Shown in pieces: positions 25,527 through 34,307 of a stretch of DNA of 64,000 bases. The stretch comes from Streptomyces fragilis. GTDB taxonomy: Bacteria > Actinomycetota > Actinomycetes > Streptomycetales > Streptomycetaceae. The first letter of the stretch is position 1. Each line of letters opens with the position of its first letter. Both the position numbers and the translations under genes were made by a program. The notes below the pieces were generated by a model. That model did not search any database. It worked only from the letters and a program-made list of their open reading frames with translations, and was not told the origin of the DNA. Where the stretch lies: NCBI RefSeq assembly GCF_003112515.1, contig NZ_BEVZ01000008.1:327164-391163 (forward strand), in the 5' to 3' direction.

Positions 25527-25751
25527 GTCTTCGAACGTACCTGCTCCGGCGGTCCGGCGTGCGCCGGCGAGGGGGATGGGGACACCTTTGCTGCCGAGAT
25601 GTGACATCCCGTAAGGGGAATCCCCAGGGCGACCTCCGGGGCGCCCCGGCCTTTCCCCCGCCCGCGGAGCACCGGCCCCCGGCCGGGGGCGTCACGTCCG
25701 GCCCACCCGCCTCACCGGCCGCTGCCAGGAGGAGGCGGGCAGGCCCGGGTC

Positions 25752-27239
25752 TCAGTCGGAGAAGGTGTGGCCGAGGGCCGGGGTGTCGACGGGGGAGACG
25801 CCGACGGCGGTGGGGGAGAGGGCGCGGGCGCCGGTGGTGGTGATGCGGCCGCCGGCGGAGAGCAGGTGGAGGAGGCCGCCGTTGTGGTCGTTCTCGTAGG
25901 AGCCCGTGGTCAGGTCGGCGCGGCCGTCGCCGGTGACGTCGTCCAGCTCGACCGCCGTGCCGACCTGGTCGTACGGCTCCGGGGCCCCGGGCACGCCGGT
26001 GGTGCCCTGGTGGAAGGACCGGGCGCCCGCGGTGACGATGCCGCCGGGGCCGCCGCGCAGGACGACCACCCGGCCCGCCCACGTCACCCCGTCGACGCTC
26101 TCGCCGGGCACGCCGAGGGCCAGGTCGAGGTAGCCGTCCCCGTCGACGTCGCCGAGGTCCACCGAGTCGCCGAACCGGTCGCCGCGCTCGCTCACGCCGG
26201 GGACGCCGGGGGTGTCCTGGTGGATGCCGGTGGTCCGGGCGGGGTCGAGGCCGCCGGGGGAGCCGTAGGTGATCCACACGATGCCGCCGCGCGCCCCGTG
26301 CGGGGTCTCCCAGCCCTCGCCCGGCTCACGGGTGGAGGCGCCGCTGACGACGTCCGCGTAACCGTCACGGTCGATGTCCGCGACGGTGGTGCCGACGCCG
26401 GGCAGGAGGTCCCGCTGGCCCTCGGTCCGCAGCCCGGACGCTCCGCCGAGGAAGAGCAGGTTGTCGGTGTACGGGTGGGTCTCGCCCTGCGTGTAGCCGT
26501 TGACCACCAGGTCGGTGGCGCCGTCCCCGGTGACGTCGCCCGCGTGCAGCTCGGGCGCGCGGAACTCGTAGCCCGCGCGCTGCGTGACGAGCGGGGCGGC
26601 GAGGGCGTACCAGCCGCCGCGGGGGCCGGTCCGGCCGAAGCCGCCCTCGAGGACGTGCACGGTCGCCGTGTCGGAGCCGACGGCCAGATCCGTGGTGCCG
26701 TCCGCGTCGAAGTCGCCCGCCGCGAGCGAGTGGCCCCACCGGTCGTGGGTGCGCGGGGCGGGGTCCGGGAGCACGAGGGAGCCCTTGCCGGTGAGCCCGG
26801 CGGGCGACCCCCATAGCAGGGTGACCATGCCCGCCTCGCTGTCGCCGGAGGTGTCCTCCCCCGGGGCGCTCACGGCGAGGTCGTCGTACCCGTCGCCGTC
26901 GAAGTCGCCGTGGGCCAGGTCGTGGCCGAAGCCGTCGAGCCGCTCCGGCGTCCCGGTGACGCCGGCGCTGTCCTGCCCGATCACGGTCCGCCGGGCGGGG
27001 GAGACGCCGCCGCGGGCGCCGTGGAGGACGACGACCTGCCCGGCCCGGTGCTCACCGGCGACGTACGCGCCGGCGGCGGAGGTGGCGATGTCGCCCTTTC
27101 CGTCGCCGTCGAAGTCGGGGCGGTCGACGGTGGCCGAGTCGGCGGCGACGGCGGGGGCGGCCGGGGTGAGGGCGAGCAGCCCGCCGGTGAGGGCTGCCGC
27201 GGCGGCGGCCGCGCGTGCGGTGCGTGTTCTCCGGTTCAT
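25752..27239 (-). CDS. Secreted FG-GAP repeat protein, paralog 1
   Basis: The 495-residue protein from ATG 27239 has signal peptide 1-33 (MNRRTRTARAAAA...PAVAADS). The mature part is a seven-bladed FG-GAP propeller with loops DFDGDGKGDI, DFDGDGYDDL, DFDADGTTDL, DVTGDGATDL, DIDRDGYADV, DVDGDGYLDL and DVTGDGRADL; the DxDxDG loops should bind calcium, as in integrin alpha. It ends ...LGHTFSD, a close relative of the NFAD ending of the other paralogs, and is the most diverged member. It is separately transcribed from the ECF-like promoter at 27330-27356. The function is unknown; binding a cell-wall or extracellular polymer is plausible. Confidence 0.92.
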   Translation of the reverse strand: MNRRTRTARAAAAAAALTGGLLALTPAAPAVAADSATVDRPDFDGDGKGDIATSAAGAYVAGEHRAGQVVVLHGARGGVSPARRTVIGQDSAGVTGTPERLDGFGHDLAHGDFDGDGYDDLAVSAPGEDTSGDSEAGMVTLLWGSPAGLTGKGSLVLPDPAPRTHDRWGHSLAAGDFDADGTTDLAVGSDTATVHVLEGGFGRTGPRGGWYALAAPLVTQRAGYEFRAPELHAGDVTGDGATDLVVNGYTQGETHPYTDNLLFLGGASGLRTEGQRDLLPGVGTTVADIDRDGYADVVSGASTREPGEGWETPHGARGGIVWITYGSPGGLDPARTTGIHQDTPGVPGVSERGDRFGDSVDLGDVDGDGYLDLALGVPGESVDGVTWAGRVVVLRGGPGGIVTAGARSFHQGTTGVPGAPEPYDQVGTAVELDDVTGDGRADLTTGSYENDHNGGLLHLLSAGGRITTTGARALSPTAVGVSPVDTPALGHTFSD

Positions 27240-27329
27240 CTGCGCGTCTCCAAAGCCACGCGGGTACCGCGTGGGGGGCCACGGCGCCCGGAAGGAAGGC
27301 CGTGCGCCGGACGGCACGGCTGACTGGTG

Positions 27330-27356
27330 GACACCGCGGAGCCCCCGTTGGTTGTA
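27330..27356 (-). promoter_or_regulatory. ECF-sigma-like promoter of FG-GAP paralog 1
   Basis: Minus strand: TACAACC (27356-27350), 17 bases, GTC (27332-27330). It lies about 91 bases before the start codon. The -10 continues GTCCAC, one of the weaker matches of the set. Confidence 0.75.
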
Positions 27357-27372
27357 GCGCGGACGTGGAAGA

Positions 27373-27406
27373 CCCCCGGCAGGACACCGCCGTGCCCTGC
27401 CGGGGG
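27373..27406 (-). terminator. Terminator of FG-GAP paralog 2
   Basis: An 11-base-pair perfect stem (27373-27383 with 27396-27406) and 12-base loop, 18 bases beyond the paralog 2 stop. Confidence 0.8.
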
Positions 27407-27424
27407 CCTCGTCCGAAGGACCGG

Positions 27425-28924
27425 TCAGTCGGCGAAGTTGACGCCGAAGCCGGGGTTGCCGGCGGTGGAGACGCCGACGGCGGAGGGGGACATGGAGCGC
27501 GAGCCGGTGGCGGTGATCTTCCCGGTGGTGGTGTTCACCGGCAGGTACACGATCGAACCGTTGCCGTTCTCCCAGGAGCCGGCGACCAGGTCGGCGCGGC
27601 CGTCGCCGGTGAGGTCGTCCAGCTTCACGTCCATGCCGAGGCTGTCGCCGGCCTCGTTGTCGCCGGGGAAGCTCGTCGAGCCCTGGTGGAAGGACTGGGA
27701 GCCGGTTCCGGTGATGCCGGCGGCGGACCCGTAGAGGACGACGACGCTGCCGGCGTCCTCGTGGCCGTCGACGTCCTCGCCGGGGACGCCGACCGCGAGG
27801 TCGAGGTAGCCGTCCTTGTTCACGTCGCCCAGGTCCAGCTCGTAGCCGAACATGTCGTCGGTCTCGGAGGAGCCGGGGACGCCGGAGGTGTCCTGGTTGA
27901 TGGCGGTGATCTCGTCGACGCCGGTGCCGGTGCCGTAGGTGATCCACACCTGTCCGCCGCGGGCGCCGTACGGGGTGTCGCCGTACTCGTCGGACTCGTT
28001 CCACTCGGCGCCGCTGACGATGTCGCCGAAGCCGTCGCGGTCGATGTCGCCGATCGCGGTGACGACGCCGGGACGCAGCTCCTGGTAGCTCTCCTTCTGG
28101 AGGCCGGACTTGCCGCCCAGGAACAGGAAGTTGTGCGGGTAGCCGTCGAACTCGTCGAACTCCATGCCGTCGATCACCAGATCGGTGGCGCCGTCTCCGG
28201 TGACGTCGCCGGCCTGCAGGTTGTACGGCGGCGGGACGTTCTCCGGGTCGGGCTCCCCGGTGTAGAGCGGGGTCTCGACGCCGTACCAGCCGCCGTTGGC
28301 GCCGGTCCGGGTGAAGCCGCCCTTGTAGACGTACAGCTTGGTCTTGGTGGTGGTGGCCGCCAGGTCGTTCCTGCCGTCGCCGTCGAAGTCGCCGACCGCG
28401 AGGTTCAGGCCCCACTTGTCGTGCGAGGAGGAGGCCGGGTCCTTGACGGTGACGGAGCCGGTGCCGGTCAGGCCGGAGGTGGAGCCCCACAGGATGGTGA
28501 CCGAGCCGGCGTCGGCGTCGCCCGTGACGTCCTCGCCGGGCGCGCCGACCGCGAGGTCGTCGCAGCCGTCCTTGTCGAAGTCGCCGTAGGCGGTGTCCTG
28601 GCCGAAGAAGTCCCCGGCCTCGGCGGCGCCGGGGACGCCGGCGGTGTCCTGGCTGATGACGGTGCGCTTGGTGGAGACGACGCCCGTGCCGGTGCCGTAG
28701 AGGGCGACGATCTGGCCGGCCTCGGCCTTGCCGCCGACGGTCGCCCAGGTCACGCCGGTGACGACGTCGCCCTTCTTGTCACAGTTGAAGTCCGGCCGCA
28801 GCGTGGTGGCCGAGTCGGCCGCGACGGCGGGGGCGGACGCCACGGTGAGCAGACCGCCGGTGAGGACGGCCGCGGCGGCGGTCGCCAGGGCGGTGCGCGA
28901 GGCGCGGTTCCTGAGGTGGTTCAC
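27425..28924 (-). CDS. Secreted FG-GAP repeat protein, paralog 2
   Basis: From GTG 28924 the product is 499 residues with signal peptide NHLRNRASRTALATAAAA...APAVAADS and seven FG-GAP blades (loops DFNCDKKGDV, DFDKDGCDDL, DFDGDGRNDL, DVTGDGATDL, DIDRDGFGDI, DVNKDGYLDL, DLTGDGRADL), ending GVNFAD. An in-frame ATG at 29110 with its own GGAG site would give MHRTTRTAPAG, strikingly like the MHRNTRTALA start of the neighbouring paralogs and at the expected distance (64 bases) from the promoter. The 62 residues between would precede a second hydrophobic signal. I list the later start because it gives a normal signal peptide, but the start is open. Confidence 0.9.
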   Translation of the reverse strand: MNHLRNRASRTALATAAAAVLTGGLLTVASAPAVAADSATTLRPDFNCDKKGDVVTGVTWATVGGKAEAGQIVALYGTGTGVVSTKRTVISQDTAGVPGAAEAGDFFGQDTAYGDFDKDGCDDLAVGAPGEDVTGDADAGSVTILWGSTSGLTGTGSVTVKDPASSSHDKWGLNLAVGDFDGDGRNDLAATTTKTKLYVYKGGFTRTGANGGWYGVETPLYTGEPDPENVPPPYNLQAGDVTGDGATDLVIDGMEFDEFDGYPHNFLFLGGKSGLQKESYQELRPGVVTAIGDIDRDGFGDIVSGAEWNESDEYGDTPYGARGGQVWITYGTGTGVDEITAINQDTSGVPGSSETDDMFGYELDLGDVNKDGYLDLAVGVPGEDVDGHEDAGSVVVLYGSAAGITGTGSQSFHQGSTSFPGDNEAGDSLGMDVKLDDLTGDGRADLVAGSWENGNGSIVYLPVNTTTGKITATGSRSMSPSAVGVSTAGNPGFGVNFAD

Positions 28925-29173
28925 GAGGTTCGGTTCCTCCCGACGCGCTCGGCGCGTACGTGTGCGGTCCGGTGCGGTGCCGGCGGTGTCACGGGCGGCC
29001 GGACCGTGGCGGTCGGCGGCGTCCGGCCGGGAGGCGGGGAGCCGGGCGCCGCCACCCGCGGGAGCGGCCGCGGCGGTGCCCGCCGGGGCCGTGCGCGTCG
29101 TGCGGTGCATCCGGAGCTCCAGGCCGTGCGGGACGGGACGGTGCCGCCGCCCTCGACGGGCCGGCGTGGGTGA

Positions 29174-29200
29174 GACACGTGAAGGGCGGTGCGGGTTGTA
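29174..29200 (-). promoter_or_regulatory. ECF-sigma-like promoter of FG-GAP paralog 2
   Basis: Minus strand: TACAACC (29200-29194), 17 bases, GTCTCA starting at 29176. It lies 250 bases before GTG 28924 or 64 bases before ATG 29110; all other members have 63-91. Confidence 0.78.
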
Positions 29201-29223
29201 CGGGTGGGGCGGGATTTCCCCGG

Positions 29224-29257
29224 CCGCACGGCCGGGGCGCGGGCCCCGGCCGTGCGG
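29224..29257 (-). terminator. Terminator of FG-GAP paralog 3
   Basis: A perfect 14-base-pair stem (29224-29237 with 29244-29257) and 6-base loop, 20 bases beyond the paralog 3 stop. Confidence 0.82.
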
Positions 29258-29277
29258 GCCCGCGCCGGAGGGAGGCG

Positions 29278-30765
29278 TCAGTCGGCGAAGTTCCAGCCGA
29301 AGCCCGGGAAGTTCGTCGTGGAGACGCCGACCGAGGACGGGGAGATCGAGCGGGAACCGGTCGCGGTGATCTTGCCGCCGCCGGACGGCAGGTACGTCAC
29401 CGAGCCGTTGCCGTTCTCGTCCGAGCCGGCGACCAGGTCGGCCCGGCCGTCGCCGGTGAGGTCGTCGAGCTTCACGTCGATGCCGAACACGTCGCCGTGC
29501 TCGTTGTTGCCCGGGACACCGGCGCTGCCCTGGTGGAAGGACTGGCCGCCGGTGCCGGTGATGCCGCTGGCGGTGCCGTACAGGACGACGACGCTGCCCG
29601 TGTCCTCGTAGCCGTCGACGTCCTCGCCGGGCACGCCGACGACCAGGTCGAGGTAGGCGTCACCGTTGACGTCGCCGAGGTCCAGGTCCGCGCCGAAGCC
29701 GTCCTCCTTCTCGGAGGCGCCGGGGACGCCGGCGGTGTCCTGGGTGATGCCGGTGATCCGGCCGGCGCCCGCGGCGGAGCCGTAGGTGATCCAGACCTTG
29801 CCGCCCTTGGCGGCCCACGGGATGGTACCGCCGTCGTCGTACGTGGCGTCCCAGCCGAAGCCGCTGACGATGTCGCCGTAACCGTCGTGGTTGATGTCGC
29901 CGATGCCGGTGATGTAGCCCGGACGCAGCGTCTGGACGCCTTGGGCGGTCAGGCCGGAGGCGCCGCCGAACAGCAGGATGTTCTGGTCCGGAACGTACTC
30001 GTCGATCCCGCCCGTCGGGTACTCGAGCTGGGGCAGCGTGTCGCCGTTGATCACGAGGTCGGTGGCCTTGTCGCCGTTGACGTCGCCCGCCTGCAGGTTC
30101 CAGGCGCTGTCGTGCAGCGGCAGGTCCACCGTGTAACCGCCGCCGGTCGCGCCGGTCTTGCCGATGCCGCCCTTGTAGACGTACAGGGAGTTGCCGGCGC
30201 CGCCGACGGCGAGGTCGGTCCTCCCGTCGTGGTCGAAGTCGCCGGCCGCCATGGTCCAGCCCCACATGCGCCACTCGCCGGGGGTCGGGTCCGCGAGGGT
30301 GACGGCGCCGGTGCCGGTCAGACCGGAGGACGTGCCCCACAGGATGGTGACGGAGCCCGCGTCGTCGCCGGCGGTGGTGTCCTCGCCCGGCGCGCCGACG
30401 GCGAGGTCGTCGTAGCCGTCGCCGTTGAAGTCGGCGTAAGCGGTCTCCAGGCCGAAGAGGTCGTCGGTCTCGGCCGCGCCGGGGACGCCGGCGGTGTCCT
30501 GGCTGATGACGGTGCGCTTGGTGGAGACGACGCCCGTGCTGGTGCCGTAGAGGGCGACGACCTGGCCGGCCGCGTCCTTGCCGCCGACATAGGCGTAGGG
30601 CGCGGAGGTGGCGATGTCGCCCTTCTTGTCCTTGTTGAAGTCCGCCTTCGCCACGACGGTGCTGTCGGCCGCGACGGCGGTCGTCGAGGCGGCGAAGGTC
30701 AGCAGGCCGCCGGTCAGTGCGGCCGCCGCCGCCGTCGCGAGGGCGGTGCGGGTGTTCCTGTGCAT
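29278..30765 (-). CDS. Secreted FG-GAP repeat protein, paralog 3
   Basis: From ATG 30765 (GGGGG ribosome site) the product is 495 residues. It starts MHRNTRTALATAAAAALTGG with cleavage near VAADS, then seven FG-GAP blades (DFNKDKKGDI, DFNGDGYDDL, DFDHDGRTDL, DVNGDKATDL, DINHDGYGDI, DVNGDAYLDL, DLTGDGRADL) ending GWNFAD. It is expected outside the cell as a calcium-stabilised propeller. It has its own ECF-like promoter and terminator, so it is a single-gene unit. The function is unknown. Confidence 0.93.
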   Translation of the reverse strand: MHRNTRTALATAAAAALTGGLLTFAASTTAVAADSTVVAKADFNKDKKGDIATSAPYAYVGGKDAAGQVVALYGTSTGVVSTKRTVISQDTAGVPGAAETDDLFGLETAYADFNGDGYDDLAVGAPGEDTTAGDDAGSVTILWGTSSGLTGTGAVTLADPTPGEWRMWGWTMAAGDFDHDGRTDLAVGGAGNSLYVYKGGIGKTGATGGGYTVDLPLHDSAWNLQAGDVNGDKATDLVINGDTLPQLEYPTGGIDEYVPDQNILLFGGASGLTAQGVQTLRPGYITGIGDINHDGYGDIVSGFGWDATYDDGGTIPWAAKGGKVWITYGSAAGAGRITGITQDTAGVPGASEKEDGFGADLDLGDVNGDAYLDLVVGVPGEDVDGYEDTGSVVVLYGTASGITGTGGQSFHQGSAGVPGNNEHGDVFGIDVKLDDLTGDGRADLVAGSDENGNGSVTYLPSGGGKITATGSRSISPSSVGVSTTNFPGFGWNFAD

Positions 30766-30851
30766 GTGATTCCCCCTATGCCACGCGGGAGGCAGGACGC
30801 GCCTTCTCCGCGGGGTGCCGAAGCCGGCCAGATGTGGTCGGCGTTGATCAA

Positions 30852-30878
30852 GACCCGTCACGGGTGGGGTTGGTTGCG
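30852..30878 (-). promoter_or_regulatory. ECF-sigma-like promoter of FG-GAP paralog 3
   Basis: Minus strand: CGCAACC (30878-30872), 17 bases, GTCTTGATCA from 30854. It differs from the consensus at the first two -35 positions only and lies about 87 bases before the start codon. Confidence 0.75.
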
Positions 30879-30916
30879 CGGGAATCGTGAACCCGGGATA
30901 ACGGTCGGGTAACGGA

Positions 30917-30953
30917 CCGGGGCCGGGGCGCCGTGACGGCGCCCCGGCCCCGG
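30917..30953 (-). terminator. Terminator of FG-GAP paralog 4
   Basis: A perfect 16-base-pair stem (30917-30932 with 30938-30953) and GTGAC loop, 20 bases beyond the paralog 4 stop. Confidence 0.85.
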
Positions 30954-30972
30954 GGGACGAGGAACGGGTGGG

Positions 30973-32442
30973 TCAGTCGGCGAAGTTGGCGCCGACCACC
31001 GGGTAGCCCGCGGTCGAGACGCCGAGCGCGCTCGGGGAGATCGCGCGGGAGCCGGTCGCGGTGATCTTGCTGCCGTTGGAGGGCAGGTAAACCAGGTTGC
31101 CGTTGCCGTCGTTCTCGCCGGTGCCGACGACCAGGTCGGCCTTGCCGTCGCCGGTGACGTCGTCCAGCTTCACGTCCATGCCGAACATGTCGTACTTCTC
31201 GTTGGAGCCGGGGACGCCCGCGGTGTCCTGGTGGAAGGACTGGGAGCCGGAGCCGGTGATGCCGGAGGCGTTGCCGTAGAGCACGAGCACGGTGCCGGTG
31301 TCGGTGGCGGAGCCGATGTTCTCGCCGGCCACGCCGATCGCGAGGTCGAGGAAGCCGTCGCCGTTGACGTCGCCGAGGTCCAGCTCGTGGCCGAACTGGT
31401 CGTTGGTCTCGCTGGACCCGGGGACGCCGGAGGTGTCCTGGGTGATGCCCTGGATGGTGCCGACGCCGTACTGGCTGCCGTACGTGATCCAGACCTTGCC
31501 GCCCTTGGCGGAGTAGGGGATGGGCGTGCCGTCGTCCGTGACCGCGTTCCAGCTGACACCGCTGACGATGTCGCCGAAGCCGTCGTGGTTGATGTCGCCG
31601 ATGCCGCTGATGACGCCGGGGCGGAGCTTCTGGTAGCCGGTGGCGTTCAGGCCCGAAGAGGTGCCCAGGAGCAGGAAGTTGCTGTTCCAGCCCTCGGCGC
31701 TGTCGGTCTCGTAGCCGCTGACCACCAGGTCGGTGGCCGCGTCGCCGTCGACGTTGCCGGCGGTGAGGTTGGCGGGCGCCGCGGAGGTGATGATGGGCGT
31801 CTGCACCGTCTGGCGGCTGCCGTAGGAGCCGGACTTGGTGATGCCGCCCTTGAGGACGTAGACCTTGCTCTTGCTGGTGCCGACGGCCAGGTCCTGCTTG
31901 CCGTCGCCGTCGAAGTCGCCGGCGGCGAGCAGGCGGCCCCACTGGTCGTGCGCGGTGGGGGCCGGGTCGTCGATCTGGACGGCGCCGGAGCCGGTGATGC
32001 CGTTGGCGGAGCCCCAGAGGACGGTGACCATGCCGGCGTCCTTGTCGGTGCCGAGGTCCTCCCCGGGCGCCCCGACGGCGAGGTCGTCGTAGCCGTCGCC
32101 GTTGAAGTCGGCGTAGGCGGTGTCGTCGCCGAAGCTGTCCTCGGTCTCGGCGCTGCCGGGCACGCCGGAGGTGTCCTGGCTGATCAGCGCGCGCTTGGTG
32201 GCGGTGATGCCGGTGCCCTTGACGCCGTAGGTGACGACGACCTGGCCGGCGTAGCTCTAGCCGGAGACGGTGGAGTACGCCACGGTGGCGACGTCGCCGA
32301 TGCCGTCGTTGTCGAAGTCGGCCTGCGAGGCGACGGTGCCGTCGACGGCGACCGCGGTGGTCGCGGCGGCGAAGGTGAGCAGCCCGCCGGTCACCGCGGT
32401 GGCGGCGACGGTCGCGAGGGCGGTGCGGGTCTTCCTGTGCAT
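30973..32442 (-). pseudogene. Secreted FG-GAP repeat protein, paralog 4, interrupted by an in-frame TAG
   Basis: The reading frame starts at ATG 32442 (MHRKTRTALATVAATAVTGG, signal peptide) and has a TAG at 32259-32257 after 61 codons. The same frame then continues without further stops to 30973, encoding the usual propeller loops (DFNGDGYDDL, DFDGDGKQDL, DVDGDAATDL, DINHDGFGDI, DVNGDGFLDL, DVTGDGKADL) and ending GANFAD. In paralogs 5 and 6 the same position reads GKA, so one base change from AAG to TAG explains it. Promoter, terminator and codon use are intact, so the mutation is recent, suppressed, or a sequencing error. Any internal restart would lack the signal peptide. Confidence 0.88.
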
Positions 32443-32532
32443 GCGGTTCCCTCAAATGCCGTGCGAGGAGCGGCGCTGAAACGCGGGTCCCCGGGAGGAA
32501 CAAGGCCGAGCCCGGTCGGTCGGCAGTGATCA

Positions 32533-32559
32533 GATCTGTGACCGACGGGAATGGTTGTA
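32533..32559 (-). promoter_or_regulatory. ECF-sigma-like promoter of FG-GAP paralog 4
   Basis: Minus strand: TACAACC (32559-32553), 17 bases, ATCTGATCACTGCC from 32535. It is 91 bases before the start codon. The first -10 base is A instead of G. Confidence 0.8.
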
Positions 32560-32577
32560 CGGGAGTGGTGAAGATGT

Positions 32578-32620
32578 CCGCCCCCGGGCCGGGTCCGTGG
32601 TGGTGCGGGTCCGGGGGCGG
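32578..32620 (-). terminator. Terminator of FG-GAP paralog 5
   Basis: A 10-base-pair stem (32578-32587 with 32611-32620) with a 23-base GC-rich loop that can extend the pairing, 13 bases beyond the paralog 5 stop. Confidence 0.65.
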
Positions 32621-32632
32621 TCGACGGGTGGA

Positions 32633-34108
32633 TCAGTCGGCGAAGTTGTAGCCGACGTACGGCGTCCCCGAGGTGGAGACGCCGAGCGCCGTCGGGGAGA
32701 GCGCACGGGATCCGGTGCCGGTGATCCTGCCGCCGGAGGACGGCAGGTACGTGATGCTGCCGTTGCCGTCGTTCTCGCCGCTGCCGACCACCAGGTCGGC
32801 CCTGCCGTCGCCGCTGACGTCGTCCAGCTTCACGTCCGAGCCGAAGTAGTCCTCCTTCTCGTTGGAGCCGGGGACGCCCGCGGTGTTCTGGTCGACGTAC
32901 TGGGCGCCGGTGCCGGTGATGCCGGAGGCGGTGCCGTGGAGGACGACGACCGAGCCGGTGTCGGTGACGCCGTCGACGTTCTCGCCGGCCACGCCGACCG
33001 CCAGGTCGAGGAAACCGTCACCGTCGACGTCGCCGAGGTCCAGCTCGTAGCCGAACATGTCGTTCAGCTCGGCGGAGCCGGGGACGCCGGAGGTGTCCTG
33101 GGTGATGCCCTGGACGGTGCCGACGCCGTACTGGCTGCCGTAGGTGATCCAGACCTTGCCGCCGTCCGCGGCGTAGGGGTCCGTGACGCCGTCCTGGACC
33201 TTGTTCCGGTGCCAGCCGCTGACGATGTCGCCGTAGCCGTCACGGTTGATGTCGCCGACGCCGCTGATGATGCCCGGGCGCAGCTCCTGCGCGCCGGCGG
33301 CGTCCAGGCCGGAGGCGGTGCCGAACAGCAGGAAGTTGCGGTCCCAGTAGTAACCGTTCGAGGACTCCGGGGTGTACCCGTTGGCCACCAGGTCGGTGCG
33401 GTGGTCGCCGTTCACGTCGCCCGCGGTGAGGTTGTACAGCGGCCGGGTGGTGGAGATCGGCGCCTGCACCGTCTGACGGCTGCCGGACGTGCCGTTGCGG
33501 GAGATGCCGCCCTTGAACAGGTACAGCTTCGTCTTGCTGGTGCCGACGGTGAGGTCCTGCTTGCCGTCGCCGTCGAAGTCGCCGGCGGCGAGCAGGCGGC
33601 CCCACTGGTCGTGCGAGGTGGGGGCCGGGTCGTCGAGCTGGACGGCGCCGGCGCCGGTGATGCCGGATGCGGAGCCCCAGAGGATGGTGACCATGCCGGC
33701 GTCCTGGTCGTCGCCCAGGTCCTCCCAGGGTGCGCCGACGGCCAGGTCGTCGTAGCCGTCGCCGTCGAAGTCGGCGTAGGCGGTGTCGCTGCTGAAGCCG
33801 TCCCCGGTCTCGGCGCCACCGGGGACGCCGGAGGTGTCCTGGCTGATCACGGAGCGCTGGGAGGCGGTGATGCCGGAGCCTTCGACGCCGTACGCGACGA
33901 CGACCTGGCCCGCGTTCGCCTTGCCGGAGACGTACGCGCCGTCGGCGGAGGACGCCACGTCACCGACGCCGTCGCCGTTGAAGTCGGCCTGCGAGGCGAC
34001 CGTGCCGTCGACGGCGAGCGCGGGCGTGGCGGCCGCGAAGGTGAGCAGCCCGCCGGTCACCGCGGCGGCTGCGACGGTCGCGAGGGTGGTGCGGGTCTTC
34101 CTGTGCAT
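32633..34108 (-). CDS. Secreted FG-GAP repeat protein, paralog 5
   Basis: From ATG 34108 (GGGGATCC ribosome region) the product is 491 residues. It starts MHRKTRTTLATVAAAAVTGG with cleavage near LAVDG, then seven FG-GAP blades (DFNGDGVGDV, DFDGDGYDDL, DFDGDGKQDL, DVNGDHRTDL, DINRDGYGDI, DVDGDGFLDL, DVSGDGRADL) ending GYNFAD. It is closest to paralogs 4 and 6, with long stretches near-identical in DNA around the third and fifth blades, which suggests recent duplication or gene conversion. It has its own promoter and terminator. Confidence 0.93.
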   Translation of the reverse strand: MHRKTRTTLATVAAAAVTGGLLTFAAATPALAVDGTVASQADFNGDGVGDVASSADGAYVSGKANAGQVVVAYGVEGSGITASQRSVISQDTSGVPGGAETGDGFSSDTAYADFDGDGYDDLAVGAPWEDLGDDQDAGMVTILWGSASGITGAGAVQLDDPAPTSHDQWGRLLAAGDFDGDGKQDLTVGTSKTKLYLFKGGISRNGTSGSRQTVQAPISTTRPLYNLTAGDVNGDHRTDLVANGYTPESSNGYYWDRNFLLFGTASGLDAAGAQELRPGIISGVGDINRDGYGDIVSGWHRNKVQDGVTDPYAADGGKVWITYGSQYGVGTVQGITQDTSGVPGSAELNDMFGYELDLGDVDGDGFLDLAVGVAGENVDGVTDTGSVVVLHGTASGITGTGAQYVDQNTAGVPGSNEKEDYFGSDVKLDDVSGDGRADLVVGSGENDGNGSITYLPSSGGRITGTGSRALSPTALGVSTSGTPYVGYNFAD

Positions 34109-34188
34109 GCGGATCCCCTTAGAACCACGTGGGGGCGGGTGCTGCGCCCCGGGGAGAAGAAGGACGGGCGTGGGGTGGTGGCAGTGAT

Positions 34189-34215
34189 CAGACCTGCGAC
34201 GGGTGGGGTTGGTTG
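34189..34215 (-). promoter_or_regulatory. ECF-sigma-like promoter of FG-GAP paralog 5
   Basis: Minus strand: TACAACC (34215-34209), 17 bases, GTCTGATCACTGCC from 34191. It is 81 bases before the start codon. Confidence 0.82.
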
Positions 34216-34256
34216 TACGGAACCCGCACGAGAAGCCGACGGGCCGGAACGCCGCA

Positions 34257-34285
34257 GGCCGGGACGCCGTCACGGCGTCCCGGCC
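34257..34285 (-). terminator. Terminator of FG-GAP paralog 6
   Basis: A perfect 13-base-pair stem (34257-34269 with 34273-34285) and 3-base loop, 22 bases beyond the paralog 6 stop. Confidence 0.83.
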
Positions 34286-34307
34286 TCCGAGTGGGGAACG
34301 GGGTGGA

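Larger units (their letters stand above)
28925..29277. other. Leader of FG-GAP paralog 2 with possible N-terminal extension
   Basis: 353 bases holding the ECF-like promoter (29174-29200), the paralog 3 terminator and, if translation starts at 29110, 62 extra codons in frame with paralog 2. No separate gene is supported. Confidence 0.55.
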
